64,000 bases of DNA. It comes from Gemmatimonadaceae bacterium (GTDB taxonomy: Bacteria > Latescibacterota > UBA2968 > UBA8231). The notes under the pieces were generated by a model that was not told the origin of the DNA, made no database searches, and saw nothing but the letters and a program-made list of their open reading frames with translations. The translations under genes and the position numbers were made by a program. This document shows positions 17,451 through 27,400 of this stretch, piece after piece. The stretch spans positions 1 to 64,000 of the forward strand of contig JAPOZM010000010.1 in assembly GCA_026706075.1 (NCBI GenBank), written 5' to 3'. The first letter of the stretch is position 1; every line of letters begins with the position of its first letter.

Positions 17451-18740
17451 TCAGCTGGCGGTGAGCCGGCTCACGTCGACGATGTAGAGCTGGCGGTGCC
17501 CCTCGTGGGCCGAGTCGATGCAGACCTGGGTGCCGTCGCGGTTCCAGCGGGGGTGCAGGTCGCAGCGGATCTCGCCGGTGATGGCGGGCGGCGAGTGGAA
17601 GCGCCCCACGTCGATCCGCCGGTCCCCGGCCAGGTCGTAGAGGATCAGGGTGCGGGTGGTCCCGCCCCGGGGATAGGTGTCGGTGAGCAGCCAGCGGCCG
17701 TCGGGCGAGTAGCTGCAGTGGCCGTCCTCGGTCAGCTGGCCCTCCCCCAGCACCTCCACCTGGTGGTGGACGCGGTCCCGGAAGACGAGGTAGCGGTCGC
17801 CGATGCCCCGGTGGAAGCCCCAGGCGAGGATGTGGTCCGGGTCGCGCCAGTCGAAGTGGGAGACGGCGCCGTGGGAGGCGACGATGGCCAGGTCGCCGCC
17901 GTCGGGCCGGGCCGTGATCATGCGGTGATGGCGGGGCGCGTCGGGGCTCGTCTGCCAGCGGTGGAGGAAGACGAAGCGGCGGTCGTCGGGGGAGAACTGA
18001 AGGTGGTTGAAGCGGTGCACGGCGCCGTCGAAGCCGGGCCCGCGGTCGATGCCGGCGACCTGGGCGAGGGAGAGGATCAGGCGGTGCTCCCCGGTCTCGA
18101 CGTCGAGCCACCAGATGCCGTCGTCCTCCGGCTCCGGCACCTCCCGCCCAGGGTCGGGCACCCCGGGGTAGCCGTATCCGGGCCGCTGATGCTGCAGGCG
18201 CGAGAAGTTCAGGGTCACCGCCTGGCGGCCGTCGCGGCTCAGGGCGTAGATCGGACGCGGCAGGGTCCGCACCACCTCCCCGCTCGACGAGTCCCGCACG
18301 ACGGAGACGAAGCGGGGCCCGCCGTCCGGGGAGTCCTCCCAGCCGCGCTCGCTGGGACGCTCCGGCTCCTCGCCCGGGTCGAGGCGGTCGTTGTGGATGA
18401 TCCAGGGGGTCTCCGGCGCCGGCCCGCGGGCGGCCACGTGTCCGGTGGCGTGGGGGGACGGCAGCCAGTGGAGCATGGAGCTCTGCTGCCAGCACCAGGC
18501 GCGCGTCCGGCCCAGGGGCCGGAAGCCGCCGCCGTGCAGGTCGACGACGCCCACGGCGGCGCTGTCGGCGGCGGTGGGGGGCCGCGAAAGGAAGTCCGTC
18601 TCCAGGCAGAGGACGCGGCCTCCGCGGCCGTCCCAGCAGGACTTGTCGTAGTAGCCGAAGAAGTGGTGCCGCGGGCCGTGCGTCACCGCCCGCAGGGGGA
18701 AGTCGGACCGCCAGCGGGGCTCCCCGGAGGCGGAGGTCAT
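17451..18740 (-). CDS. TolB-like/oligogalacturonate-lyase-like beta-propeller protein
   Basis: A 429-aa protein without signal peptide. The N-terminal motif GPRHHFFGYYDKS and repeated blades (QFSPDDRRFVFLH, SYSPDGRWLLTDT, DLHPRWNRDGTQVCID) indicate a WD40-like/PD40 propeller of the kind found in oligogalacturonate-lyase-type and related proteins. The catalytic function cannot be inferred. It converges with the operon at 17421 with only 29 bp between. A 45-nt gap separates it from the upstream small gene. Confidence 0.75.
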   Translation of the reverse strand: MTSASGEPRWRSDFPLRAVTHGPRHHFFGYYDKSCWDGRGGRVLCLETDFLSRPPTAADSAAVGVVDLHGGGFRPLGRTRAWCWQQSSMLHWLPSPHATGHVAARGPAPETPWIIHNDRLDPGEEPERPSERGWEDSPDGGPRFVSVVRDSSSGEVVRTLPRPIYALSRDGRQAVTLNFSRLQHQRPGYGYPGVPDPGREVPEPEDDGIWWLDVETGEHRLILSLAQVAGIDRGPGFDGAVHRFNHLQFSPDDRRFVFLHRWQTSPDAPRHHRMITARPDGGDLAIVASHGAVSHFDWRDPDHILAWGFHRGIGDRYLVFRDRVHHQVEVLGEGQLTEDGHCSYSPDGRWLLTDTYPRGGTTRTLILYDLAGDRRIDVGRFHSPPAITGEIRCDLHPRWNRDGTQVCIDSAHEGHRQLYIVDVSRLTAS

Positions 18741-18785
18741 TGGCGGGGCCCGCTCCTCGAGGCCGCGGGGCTCATCGGCACCGGA

Positions 18786-19049
18786 TCAGTTGGTGCCCGG
18801 CGCCTCGGCCTCGAGGTGCTTCACCTCCAGCGTCTTGAGGTAGTCCTGGAGAGCGCGGCCGTCGGCCGGCAGGTCGAGGACGTCGGAGAAGGGCCACATG
18901 TCCCCCTGGAGGAACTCGACGGCGCTCTCCTGCTCCTGGGAGGTCGGACCGGTGGACATGTCCTTGATGGCCTGGAGGATGACGGCGGCAGCCAGCCGAC
19001 GATGTCCGTCGAACTGGGCCCGGTAGGCGGACTTGCGTTGCTTGGCCAT
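18786..19049 (-). CDS. Hypothetical 87-aa protein
   Basis: A small soluble, mixed-charge protein beginning MAKQRKSAYRAQFDGHRRLA. No family recognised. The helical N-terminal half has spaced Arg/Lys and the C-terminal half is acidic. A TATATT (19088-19093 plus coordinates, read on minus) about 40 nt upstream could be its -10, without a good -35. Confidence 0.6.
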   Translation of the reverse strand: MAKQRKSAYRAQFDGHRRLAAAVILQAIKDMSTGPTSQEQESAVEFLQGDMWPFSDVLDLPADGRALQDYLKTLEVKHLEAEAPGTN

Positions 19050-19137
19050 GGTCGTCGTAACGGCGGTGGGTTTTTGGGAAACGTCCTAATATAGTTGATC
19101 TTACGACGTTCCGACAGGGGGAATGGATCCCGCGAAT

Positions 19138-20400
19138 TCAGACGAAGAACCCCACCATGCACCCCGTGAGCATCGTGGCCAGGGTCCCGGCCACGATCGA
19201 CCGGAGCCCCAGCCGGGCCAGGTCCCCGCGGCGCTCCGGGGCGATGCTGCCGACGCCGCCGATCATGATCGCCACCGACCCGAAGTTGGCGAAGCCGCAC
19301 ATGGCGTACACGGCGATGAGGAAGGCGCGGTCGCTGAGGCCGCCCTGGCCGGAGGCCATGCGGGTGGAGAGCTCGACGTAGGCCACGAACTCGTTGAGGA
19401 TCGTCTTCACACCCATGAGCTGGCCGATGACGGCCGCCTCGGACCACGAGACTCCCATGAGCCAGCACGGCAGTCGCAGCACCCAGCCGCTGGCGGCCTG
19501 CAGGCTCCAGGCCGCCCCCTGCTCCCCGACGATCAGCCTCCCCGTCCAGCCGACGGCGAGGTTGACCAGGGCCACCAACCCGATGAAGGCGATGAGCATG
19601 GCCAGGATGTTGAGGAACAGCTGCATCCCTTCGGAGGCTCCGCGGGCTGCCGCGTCCAGCCCGTTGAGGGTGTCCTCCTTCTCCAGCTCGATGCGGCCGC
19701 CGGCGGTGACAGGCGCCTCCGTCTCCGGGTACATCAGCTTGGCCACGGCCACCGCCGCCGGGGCGCTGATCAGGGAGGCGGTGAACAAGTGGCCGGCGAT
19801 CTCCGGGTGGGCTCCCGCGAGCATGCTGGCGTAGACCACCATCACCGTGCCGGCGATCGTCGCCATGCCGGCCGTCATCAGGCAGAACAGCTCGCTCTGG
19901 GTCAGGCGCGCCACGTACGGACGGATCAGCAGCGGCGCCTCGGTCATCCCCAGGACGATGTTGGCGGTCACCGAGACGCTCTCGGCGGCGCTGATCCCGA
20001 AGAGGCGCTGCATGAAACGGCTGAGCTGGCCGATCGCCCAGGGCAGGACCCCGTAGTGGTAGAGGACCCTGGAGAGGGAGGCGACGAAGATGATGATGGC
20101 GGCGATCTCCAGGGCGAGGATCGGGCCGTAGGCGCGCACGAACTCGGAGCCGGTGACGCCGGAGAACAGCAGCGACTCGTTGGCCCTCAGCGCCGTCACC
20201 TCGAGGAGCTCGGTGAGACCGCCGACGATGGCGAAGACGTGGCCGCGCAGGCCGCTCAGGAGGAGCGCCGCCGCCAGGACCAACTGCAGGCCGGTGGCGG
20301 CCAGCACCGTGCGCCAGGGCGGGGGGCCCGACCGGGTGCCCGCGGCCCAGGCCAGACCCATGAGGACCGCGTAACCGAAGGCGCCGTGGAGCATATCCAT
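19138..20400 (-). CDS. Concentrative nucleoside transporter (CNT/NupC family)
   Basis: A 420-aa membrane protein with hydrophobic segments throughout and CNT hallmarks: an N-terminal gate-like region (GHVFAIVGGLTELLEVT), the FLNILAMLIAFIGLVALVN segment, MGVKTILNEFVAYVEL and ALCGFAN-type MCGFANFGSVAIMIGG. It imports nucleosides with Na+ or H+. The start MDMLHG is at 20400; a longer upstream frame overlaps the kinase gene and is out of character. It lies 11 nt after the P-loop kinase gene, so the pair may form a nucleoside uptake and phosphorylation unit. Confidence 0.9.
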   Translation of the reverse strand: MDMLHGAFGYAVLMGLAWAAGTRSGPPPWRTVLAATGLQLVLAAALLLSGLRGHVFAIVGGLTELLEVTALRANESLLFSGVTGSEFVRAYGPILALEIAAIIIFVASLSRVLYHYGVLPWAIGQLSRFMQRLFGISAAESVSVTANIVLGMTEAPLLIRPYVARLTQSELFCLMTAGMATIAGTVMVVYASMLAGAHPEIAGHLFTASLISAPAAVAVAKLMYPETEAPVTAGGRIELEKEDTLNGLDAAARGASEGMQLFLNILAMLIAFIGLVALVNLAVGWTGRLIVGEQGAAWSLQAASGWVLRLPCWLMGVSWSEAAVIGQLMGVKTILNEFVAYVELSTRMASGQGGLSDRAFLIAVYAMCGFANFGSVAIMIGGVGSIAPERRGDLARLGLRSIVAGTLATMLTGCMVGFFV

Positions 20401-20411
20401 GGGAGGCCTTC

Positions 20412-21074
20412 TCAGGTGTCGATGCCGAGGGCGTCCACGGCGGCCTGGGCGACGCCGGCAAGCGGGCCGTCGGTGGCCAGGCGCATAGCGCCGTCCCACA
20501 CGGGCAGGGAGGTCACTGACTCGGCGAAGACCTCGAACCAGGGGCTGTCGGCCCGCGAGCCCCGGGTCTGCAGCCGCCGCCGCCAAGTCTCGCGCGCCGG
20601 GGCGTCGAGATGGAGGACGGTGAGCCGCGCCGGCGCCACGGCCTCGCCGAGGGCGGACCACAGGGAGGGGACGGCCAGCTCCGGTCCCCAGCCGCCGGCG
20701 AGGAAGACCACGCGGCGGCCGACGAGGTTGGCGCAGGCGGTGGCCACGGCCCCGGCGTACTCGAGGGGGCGCAGCCGCCGCCAGTAGCGGTCGGTGCCGT
20801 AGGCCCCCTCCCCGGGGACGCCGTCCTGGCGCGCCGCCTCGAGGACGAAGGGGCCGGCGGCGGCGTCCTTGTCGACGCACACGGATCCCGGCACCACCGG
20901 AAGGAGCCGCTCCACCAGGGCTGTCTTGCCCACCCCCGGAGGACCGGAGACCACGACCAGCCGGGAACCCGGGGCTCCCGGGGCGGCGGCCTCGAGCACG
21001 GCGCGCACCGTCGGCCCCGCATCGGGTCGCGACTCCGCGTAGCCGCCGCCCAGTCGCGAGACGGGGGCGGTCAC
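20412..21074 (-). CDS. P-loop ATPase/kinase-like protein
   Basis: A 220-aa protein with Walker A GPPGVGKTALVE near residue 45, followed by features of small-molecule kinases of the AAA_33/zeta-like type (VDKDAAAGPFVLEAARQDG, RTRG-type LQTRGSRAD). The GTG start is chosen because it overlaps the epimerase stop (GTGA). Placed between a nucleoside transporter and an epimerase, it may phosphorylate an imported nucleoside or sugar, but no substrate motif is diagnostic. Confidence 0.65.
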   Translation of the reverse strand: MTAPVSRLGGGYAESRPDAGPTVRAVLEAAAPGAPGSRLVVVSGPPGVGKTALVERLLPVVPGSVCVDKDAAAGPFVLEAARQDGVPGEGAYGTDRYWRRLRPLEYAGAVATACANLVGRRVVFLAGGWGPELAVPSLWSALGEAVAPARLTVLHLDAPARETWRRRLQTRGSRADSPWFEVFAESVTSLPVWDGAMRLATDGPLAGVAQAAVDALGIDT

Positions 21075-21808
21075 GGCGACGGCGCGCCCCGGTCCCGCGG
21101 TTGCCAGCCCAGCTCCTTGCCGCTCTCCAGGTCCCACTTGAGCTCGCCGCCGAGAGAGGCGCCGTAGACGATGGCGAACTTCGGGTCGGGGCCGGCCAGG
21201 CAGCAGTGGGTGAGCTCCGCCATGTCCCGCGACGAGAGCCAGCGGTTCATGCCCGGCTCGTACTCGGAGTTCACCTCGTCGGTCTCGGGGAAGTTGGCGA
21301 TGCGGATGTTGTAGCAGGAGATCCCGTACTGGTCGTAGTAGAACCGCCCGAGGGCCTCGCCGTAGGCCTTGCTGACCCCGTACATGCTGTCCGGGCGCAC
21401 CGGCAGCTCGGGCCGCGAGACCGTGCCCTCCCTCTCGTAGAAGCCGGTGACGTGGTTGGTGCTGGCGAAGACCACCTTGGGCACGCCGTTGATGCGCGCC
21501 GACTCGAAGATGTTGTAGGTGCCGCGGATGTTGGTCTCGAAGATCATCTGGTTGTAGAGCGTCCGGGGGGCGCCTCGGCCGGAGACGGCGATGCCGAGGT
21601 GGACGATGGCGTGCATCCCCTCCCCGATCTCGATCATGTTCTCCAGGTTGGACAGGTCGGAGACGACGACCTGGTCCCCCGGCTCCACCTCGGGCACGTT
21701 GCGGTGGAAGAGGAGGCGGAAGTCGTAGCGGTCGCGCAGGTAGCTCCGCAGGGCGCTGCCGACCTTGCCGGCGGCGCCCGTGATCAGGATTCGTTTACGG
21801 TCAGCCAT
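21071..21808 (-). CDS. NAD-dependent epimerase/dehydratase (extended SDR; uronate dehydrogenase-like)
   Basis: A 245-aa Rossmann protein: NAD motif ITGAAGKVGSALR near the N-terminus, catalytic S/T in FASTNHVTG, and YxxxK as YGVSKAYGE. Size and pattern resemble uronate dehydrogenases and related epimerases. Two ATGs are possible (21820 and 21808); 21808 gives the usual short N-terminus and an 8-nt overlap with the upstream gene's end. It is the middle gene of a coupled minus-strand set from 23000 to 19138. Confidence 0.8.
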   Translation of the reverse strand: MADRKRILITGAAGKVGSALRSYLRDRYDFRLLFHRNVPEVEPGDQVVVSDLSNLENMIEIGEGMHAIVHLGIAVSGRGAPRTLYNQMIFETNIRGTYNIFESARINGVPKVVFASTNHVTGFYEREGTVSRPELPVRPDSMYGVSKAYGEALGRFYYDQYGISCYNIRIANFPETDEVNSEYEPGMNRWLSSRDMAELTHCCLAGPDPKFAIVYGASLGGELKWDLESGKELGWQPRDRGAPSP

Positions 21809-23000
21809 GGTCTCGACCATTGGTTTGGGGGTGAGGATGCTGGGCCGATGGGGTTCGGCCCCGTCGGCCGTGGGCCAGGGCGATCTCGGCGCCGCCGAAG
21901 AGCAGGAGCAGCGCCGTGCCGCCTGCCACCGCCCACCAGGCCGCCGCCGGACCGCCCCCCCCGGCGGCGGCGCAGGGCAGGGCGACGGCCGCCGTGAGGG
22001 CATGGAGCACGAGAACCGCCCGGGTGCGGTCGAAACCGGCGGCCACCAGCCGGTGACTGACGTGGCGGTTGTCGCCGATCCAGGGGGCAACGCCCCGGCG
22101 CAGCCGCAGCCAGACCACGGTGACCAGGTCGTACGCCGGCAGGCCGAAGGGCAGGAGGGGCAGCAGCAGCAAGGGAACGGCGGAGAGGCCGGTGGCCGGC
22201 CCCGTGAGCTGGGAGCTGAGCGACACGGAGACCGCTCCGGACAGGAAGCCGAGCAGCAGCCCCCCGGCGTCGCCCAGGAAGATCGTGGCGGCCGGGAAGT
22301 TGTGGACCAGAAAGCCGCCCGAGGCCCCGGCCGAGGCCAGGCAGACGGCGGCCATGGGCAGGTGTCCGGCGGCCAGGGCGAGGGCGGCGCAGGCGCCCAG
22401 TCCGAGGACGGCCAGACCCGCGGCCAGGCCGTCCATGTTGTCGAGGAAGTTGAAGGCGTTGGTCAGGGCCACGATCCAGAGGATGCTCAGCGCGACCGCC
22501 AGGGCGCCTCCGCCGGGGGTGGCCAGGCGGAACCCCGGCACCCAGAGGACGAGAGCCGCTCCCAGGGCGGCCTGCACGCCCAGGCGCAGGGCCGGCGGCA
22601 GGGGCCGGCGATCGTCGGCCAGGCCGAGGAGCATGATCGCCGTGGCCGCCCCCAGCAGGCACAGGACCTGGCTGACCTCGCGGACCGTGGGGCTCCAGCT
22701 CTCCAGCGGAAAGAAGGCGTACGGCGCCCAGGGGCTGATCCACCCGACGCCGTCGTGGATCAGGTCGGGCCGGGCGGCGGCGAGCCAGGCGGCGGCGGCC
22801 CCCAGGGGGACGCAGGCGCCGATCCAGATGGCGACTCCGCCGCCGCAGGGAGTGGCGCGGTGGTGGGTCTTGTAGTCGGCGTCCTCCGGGTCGTCCACCA
22901 GGCCGGCGCGCAGGGCCAGGCGGCGGAGGGGAGGGACGGCCGCCGACGCCAGGAGCAGGGCGCCGAGGGCGTACGCGGGCAGCAGGAGCAGGGGGGTCAA
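21801..23000 (-). CDS. MraY/WecA-like undecaprenyl-phosphate sugar-1-P transferase (GT4)
   Basis: A 399-aa polytopic protein. Motifs of the polyprenyl-phosphate N-acetylhexosamine-1-P transferase family: KTHHRATPCGGGVAIW, the Mg-binding NFLDNMDGLAAG, TIFLGDAGGLLLGF, and HVSHRLVAAGFDR near the end. It transfers a UDP-amino sugar phosphate to undecaprenyl phosphate to begin a surface glycan. The TTG start at 23000 is chosen for GGAG 4 nt upstream; the open frame extends further but overlaps the divergent promoter region. Confidence 0.88.
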   Translation of the reverse strand: MTPLLLLPAYALGALLLASAAVPPLRRLALRAGLVDDPEDADYKTHHRATPCGGGVAIWIGACVPLGAAAAWLAAARPDLIHDGVGWISPWAPYAFFPLESWSPTVREVSQVLCLLGAATAIMLLGLADDRRPLPPALRLGVQAALGAALVLWVPGFRLATPGGGALAVALSILWIVALTNAFNFLDNMDGLAAGLAVLGLGACAALALAAGHLPMAAVCLASAGASGGFLVHNFPAATIFLGDAGGLLLGFLSGAVSVSLSSQLTGPATGLSAVPLLLLPLLPFGLPAYDLVTVVWLRLRRGVAPWIGDNRHVSHRLVAAGFDRTRAVLVLHALTAAVALPCAAAGGGGPAAAWWAVAGGTALLLLFGGAEIALAHGRRGRTPSAQHPHPQTNGRDHG

Positions 23001-23040
23001 GGCACTCCGGATCTGGCGACGGGTTGGCGGGGAGGGGCTT

Positions 23041-23046
23041 ATTATA
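23041..23046 (-). promoter_or_regulatory. Perfect -10 hexamer between divergent genes
   Basis: TATAAT on the minus strand, about 41 bp before the TTG of the transferase gene. No good -35 is seen at 16-18 bp. The plus strand reads TATTAT one base earlier, so the same AT island may serve the aminotransferase gene at 23080. Confidence 0.45.
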
Positions 23047-23079
23047 CCACCCCACCCGAGCCGCGGACAGGAGACGTGC

Positions 23080-24312
23080 ATGCTGGCCATCGACGGCGGA
23101 AAGCCCCTTCGAGAGACTCCCTTCCCGCCCCGCGCCCTCTTCGGCGCCGCCGAGAGGGACGCCGCCCTGCGGCTCTTCGACCGGGCGATCGAGAGCGGCT
23201 CCCCCATCGGCTACGGCGGCCCGGAGGAGCAGGCCTACGAGGCCGAGTTCGCCGCCGCCCACGGAGGCGGCTTCGCCGACCTGGTGAACTCGGGCACCTC
23301 GGCGCTGTACGCCGCCCTCGGCGGGCTGGAGCTGGAGCCGGCCTCCGAGGTGGTGGTGCCGCCGATCAGCGATCCCGGGGGCGTCATGCCCGTGGCGCTG
23401 CTCAACCTGGTGCCGGTGGTGGCCGACGCCGCCCCCGGCAGCTTCAACGCCGGCCCCGAGCAGATCGAGGCGGTCCTGTCCCCGCGCACCCGGGCGATCG
23501 TGGTGGCCCACATCGCCGGGGAGCCGGCGGAGCTGGACGCCATCCTCGAGCTGTCCCGAGACCGCGGCCTGCCGCTGATCGAGGACTGCGCCCAGGCCCA
23601 CGGGGCCCGTTTCGCCGGGCGCATGGCCGGCACCCTCGGCACCCTGGGGGTGTTTTCCACCATGAGCGGCAAGCATCACGCCACCGGACCCCAGGGCGGG
23701 GTCGTCTTCACCACCGACGAGGACCTCGGCTGGCGCTGCAAGCGCTTCGCCGACCGCGGCAAGCCCCTCGGCCTGGAAGGCGGCGCCAACCTGCGCGCCG
23801 GCCTCAACCTCAACGGCAACGACCTGGCCGCGGCGGTGGGGCGGGTGCAACTGGGGCGGCTGCCGGAGATCGTCGCCGGACGGCGCCGGGCGGCGCAGGC
23901 GGTCGCCGCAGGCCTGGAGTCGATCCGGGGCGTCGACTGCGCCCCGGAGCTCCCGGGCGCCGAGGCCGTGTACTGGTTCCAGCGTGTCCATGTCGAGGAG
24001 GAACGATTCACCGTCGGCAAGGACCTGTTCGCCCGCGCCGTGGCCGCCGAGGGCATCCCGGTGAACCCCTCCTACCGGTTCCTGGTGGCCGAGGCCGATT
24101 GGTTCCGCCGGCGGCGGGTGTTCCCGCCCGGCGACTACCCCTGGGGCCTGCCGGAGTACGGCGGCGACCGCAACGCGCAGTTCCCCTGCCCCAACGCCGT
24201 GGAGGCCGTGGAGAGCCACTTCTCCTTCGCCATCCACGAGAACTGGGGGGAGGCCGAGGTGGCCGACACGGTGGCGGCGGTCGGCAAGGTGGCCGAGGCG
24301 TACGGGGCCTGA
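23080..24312 (+). CDS. DegT/DnrJ/EryC1/StrS-type PLP aminotransferase
   Basis: A 410-aa fold-type I PLP enzyme: DGGKPLRETPFP start, NSGTSALYAAL substrate/PLP loop, ED(169)CAQAHGA binding the cofactor pyridine nitrogen, and K198 in MSGKHHATGPQGG as Schiff-base lysine. Such enzymes aminate keto-sugars for surface glycans or act in secondary metabolism. The ATG has ACAGGAG nine bases upstream. It is divergent from the WecA-like gene and may feed the same glycan. Confidence 0.88.
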   Translation: MLAIDGGKPLRETPFPPRALFGAAERDAALRLFDRAIESGSPIGYGGPEEQAYEAEFAAAHGGGFADLVNSGTSALYAALGGLELEPASEVVVPPISDPGGVMPVALLNLVPVVADAAPGSFNAGPEQIEAVLSPRTRAIVVAHIAGEPAELDAILELSRDRGLPLIEDCAQAHGARFAGRMAGTLGTLGVFSTMSGKHHATGPQGGVVFTTDEDLGWRCKRFADRGKPLGLEGGANLRAGLNLNGNDLAAAVGRVQLGRLPEIVAGRRRAAQAVAAGLESIRGVDCAPELPGAEAVYWFQRVHVEEERFTVGKDLFARAVAAEGIPVNPSYRFLVAEADWFRRRRVFPPGDYPWGLPEYGGDRNAQFPCPNAVEAVESHFSFAIHENWGEAEVADTVAAVGKVAEAYGA

Positions 24313-24400
24313 GCGGCTTTGACTCCCTTCTGACCCCCGAGTACCTTAGCCTCTCAGACCGACTGCTAACTCCAGTAAAACCAGAAAGGTAGGCCGCTTC

Positions 24401-27400
24401 TTGAAGTCCTCCCTCCGGGTGGCTGCCGCGGTCCTTCTGCTCGCCGTCGCCGCCGGCGCCCAGTCGCGAAGCTTCCGCACCGATCACTACATCATCACCT
24501 ACCCCCCCGGAACCGAGCGCACCGCGCGGCGCGTGGCCGAGGTCGCCGAGGAGGTCTTCCCCCATCTGGCCGCCGCCTTCGGTTACTACGACGACTACGC
24601 CCCGATCCACATCCGCGTCCGCGACGACTCCGACTACGGCAACGGCGCCGCCTCCGACTACACCAACGACGTCTACATCTGGGCTTCCAACCTCGACTGG
24701 GAGATCCGCGGCGAGCACGACTGGATCCGCAACGTGCTCACCCACGAGATCACCCACGTGATGACCATCGACAAGGCGCGCAAGAAGTGGCCCTTCCGGT
24801 TCGGCCTGGTCCAGGTCAGCCGCTTCGATTCCAACCCCGACATCTCCTTCAACTTTCCCCTCTACTACCTGAACACCCCCAAGTGGTGGATCGAGGGCAT
24901 CGCCCAGATGGGGCCTTACGAGTTCGGCTGGGACACGTGGGACTCCCACCGCGACATGATCCTGCGCATGGCGGTGCTGGAGGACGACCTGCACAGCTAC
25001 AACGAGTTGGGGACCCTCAGCAACCGCACCGGCGGATACCGCGCCGAGATGGTCTACAACCAGGGGTTCGCCCTGTGCATCTACATCGCCCACCAGTACG
25101 GCCGCGACAAGCTGAACCAGCTCCAGGAGCACGTCGGCTTCCTCAGCTTCGAAGTCGCCATCCGGCGCGTGCTCGGCGTCTCGGCGAGCCAGCTCTACCG
25201 CGACTGGGTGCGGTTCCTCCGGGAGGAGTACGACAAGCAGGTCGACGGGATCCTCACCGAGGGCTTCTTCGAGGGCACCGACCTGGGCGACGTCAACGGC
25301 GGCGTCCTCGACTACCACCCCGCGTACTCGCCGGACGGCCGCAAGCTGGCCTACATCAGCAGCGAGGACCGCGACTACCGCATCCCCCAGCTGATCATCT
25401 ACGACCTCGATACCGGCAAGCGCCGCTCCCTCAAGGGCTGGGTGGACACGCGCGTTTCCTGGTCCCCCGACGGCGACAAGGTCTACTTCCTGCGCAACCG
25501 GCGCGGGCACAACGACCTGGCCGTGTACGACCTCGAATCCGAAAAGGAGCACCGGCTCAGCGCCCGGCTGAGGGCCCGCGACCCCCACGTGAGCCCCGAC
25601 GGCAAGGAGGTAGTCTTCACCCGGCTGCGGGACGGCAACTCGAACCTCTGCCTGATGGAGGTGGACGGCACCGGGCTGCGGCAGCTCACCGACTTCGAGG
25701 ACGGCGCCCAGATCTACAGTCCGCGCTGGTCGCCCGACGGGGAGTGGCTGCTCTTCAGCATCTTCCGGGGGCAGGACCGGGACATCGCCATGATGCGCGC
25801 CGACAGCCCGGCCAAGCCCAAGGACTGGGGGCTGCGCGACCGCAAGCTCAAGGTCCGGGGCCCGGCCGCCGCCGACAGCGCCGCCGCCGATTCCGGGGCC
25901 GCCGGCCAGGGCGGCGCATGGTCCGACAGTCTCAACTATCCCCCGGCCGACTCCTCGGGCTTCCGGCTGGTCCTGGCCTCGCGCTCCGACGAGCGCGACC
26001 CCTGGTGGCTGCCCGACGGCAGCGGGTTCGTCTTCGCCTCGGACCGCAGCGGCATCTTCAACCTGTACCGCCACGACCTCGCCTCGGGGGAGGTCGTGCA
26101 GATCACCAACGTCGTGGGCGGCGCCTTCACCCCCACGGTCTCCGCCGACGGCCGCGTTGCCTATGCCGGCTACCACGCCAACGACTTCGACCTGCGCGAG
26201 TTCGAGCTCGGCGCCTTCGAGCGTGAGGTGGCCTGGCCCGCTCCGCTGGGGCGGGACTACCAGAGCAAGGTCGAGCTGCCCAAACTGTCGGAGGAGTACA
26301 CCCTCACCCAGCCTTACGGGCGCCGCCTGTACGACTTCATCCCCTTGCTGCAGGTGGGTCCAACCTTCATCGGCAACCAGTTCGGCCTCAACCAGGTCAG
26401 CGCCGGCGCCTTCCTCCTGACCACCGACGTCTTCGGCGGGGACTTCATGGCCCAGGGGATCCTCGGCAAGAACTTCCGGCGAAGGACCGACCTGAACACC
26501 GACCTGCTGCTGCTCTACGAGCGCCGGCTCTTTCCCGCCCAGGGCAACAACCTGGCCTTCAACCCCTCCATGTACGCCTTCGCCCGCAGGCGCGAGATCG
26601 ACTACGTCATCAGCACCGAGTCGAGACAGGACACCGTCCTCGCGCCGGGGACCGTCTACGCCGTGACCAGCGACTCCACGGCCTTCCTCATCCCCGATGC
26701 GGCCAGGCACATCTACGATATCGAGACCCGCAAGAACCTCTTCAAGGACGTCTTCGACCTCGGTGGCTTCGGCCTCGAGATCCCCCTCGGGCGGCGCCAC
26801 CAGTTCATCCTGCAGTACCTGCGGCGGGATTACTCCGAGAGCTGGGACCTCGAGCGGCGGCGCTACCAATACCAGACTTTCGTCGTCCAGGACAGCACCG
26901 ACATCTCCGGTTCCCTGCCCCCCGAGCTGGTCAAGCAGGACACGCTGCTCATCGGTCCCGACGACCCCCACACCTGGTACCGGGGGCTCGACTTCTTCGA
27001 CGCCCACGACCTGAGCCTCGTCTGGCGCCACCGCCACCTGAAGCCGACCAAGGACTACCTGATCAACCCCACGGGCCGCGCCGCGACCCTGGTCTACCGC
27101 TACCGGAAGGCGGCCCTCGCCGACTCCCTGTACGACCTGGACCAGCAGTCCGCGCTGCTGGACACGCCCTTCGACATCTTCGACGCCAAGCGGCGCCCCG
27201 TAACCCTCAACGAGTACGTCTTCTCATACACCGAGCGCATCGGCCTGCCGTTCTACAACCGGCTGTCCCTCGAAGTCCTCGGAGCCTACCACAACTTCCG
27301 GCTGAAGCCGGGGTTCGTGGAGGGAGGGGGGCCCTTCGAGGGCCGGTTCTACTGGCCCCTGCGCTACTACATCGGCGGCCAGAACTTCCTCAGCGGCTAT

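Noticed and set aside
19125..19139. Adjacent BamHI and EcoRI recognition sites, as in a cloning linker
   Set aside because: The flanking sequence continues smoothly into the CNT gene on one side and the small gene's leader on the other, and there is no other vector-like sequence. Chance is enough.
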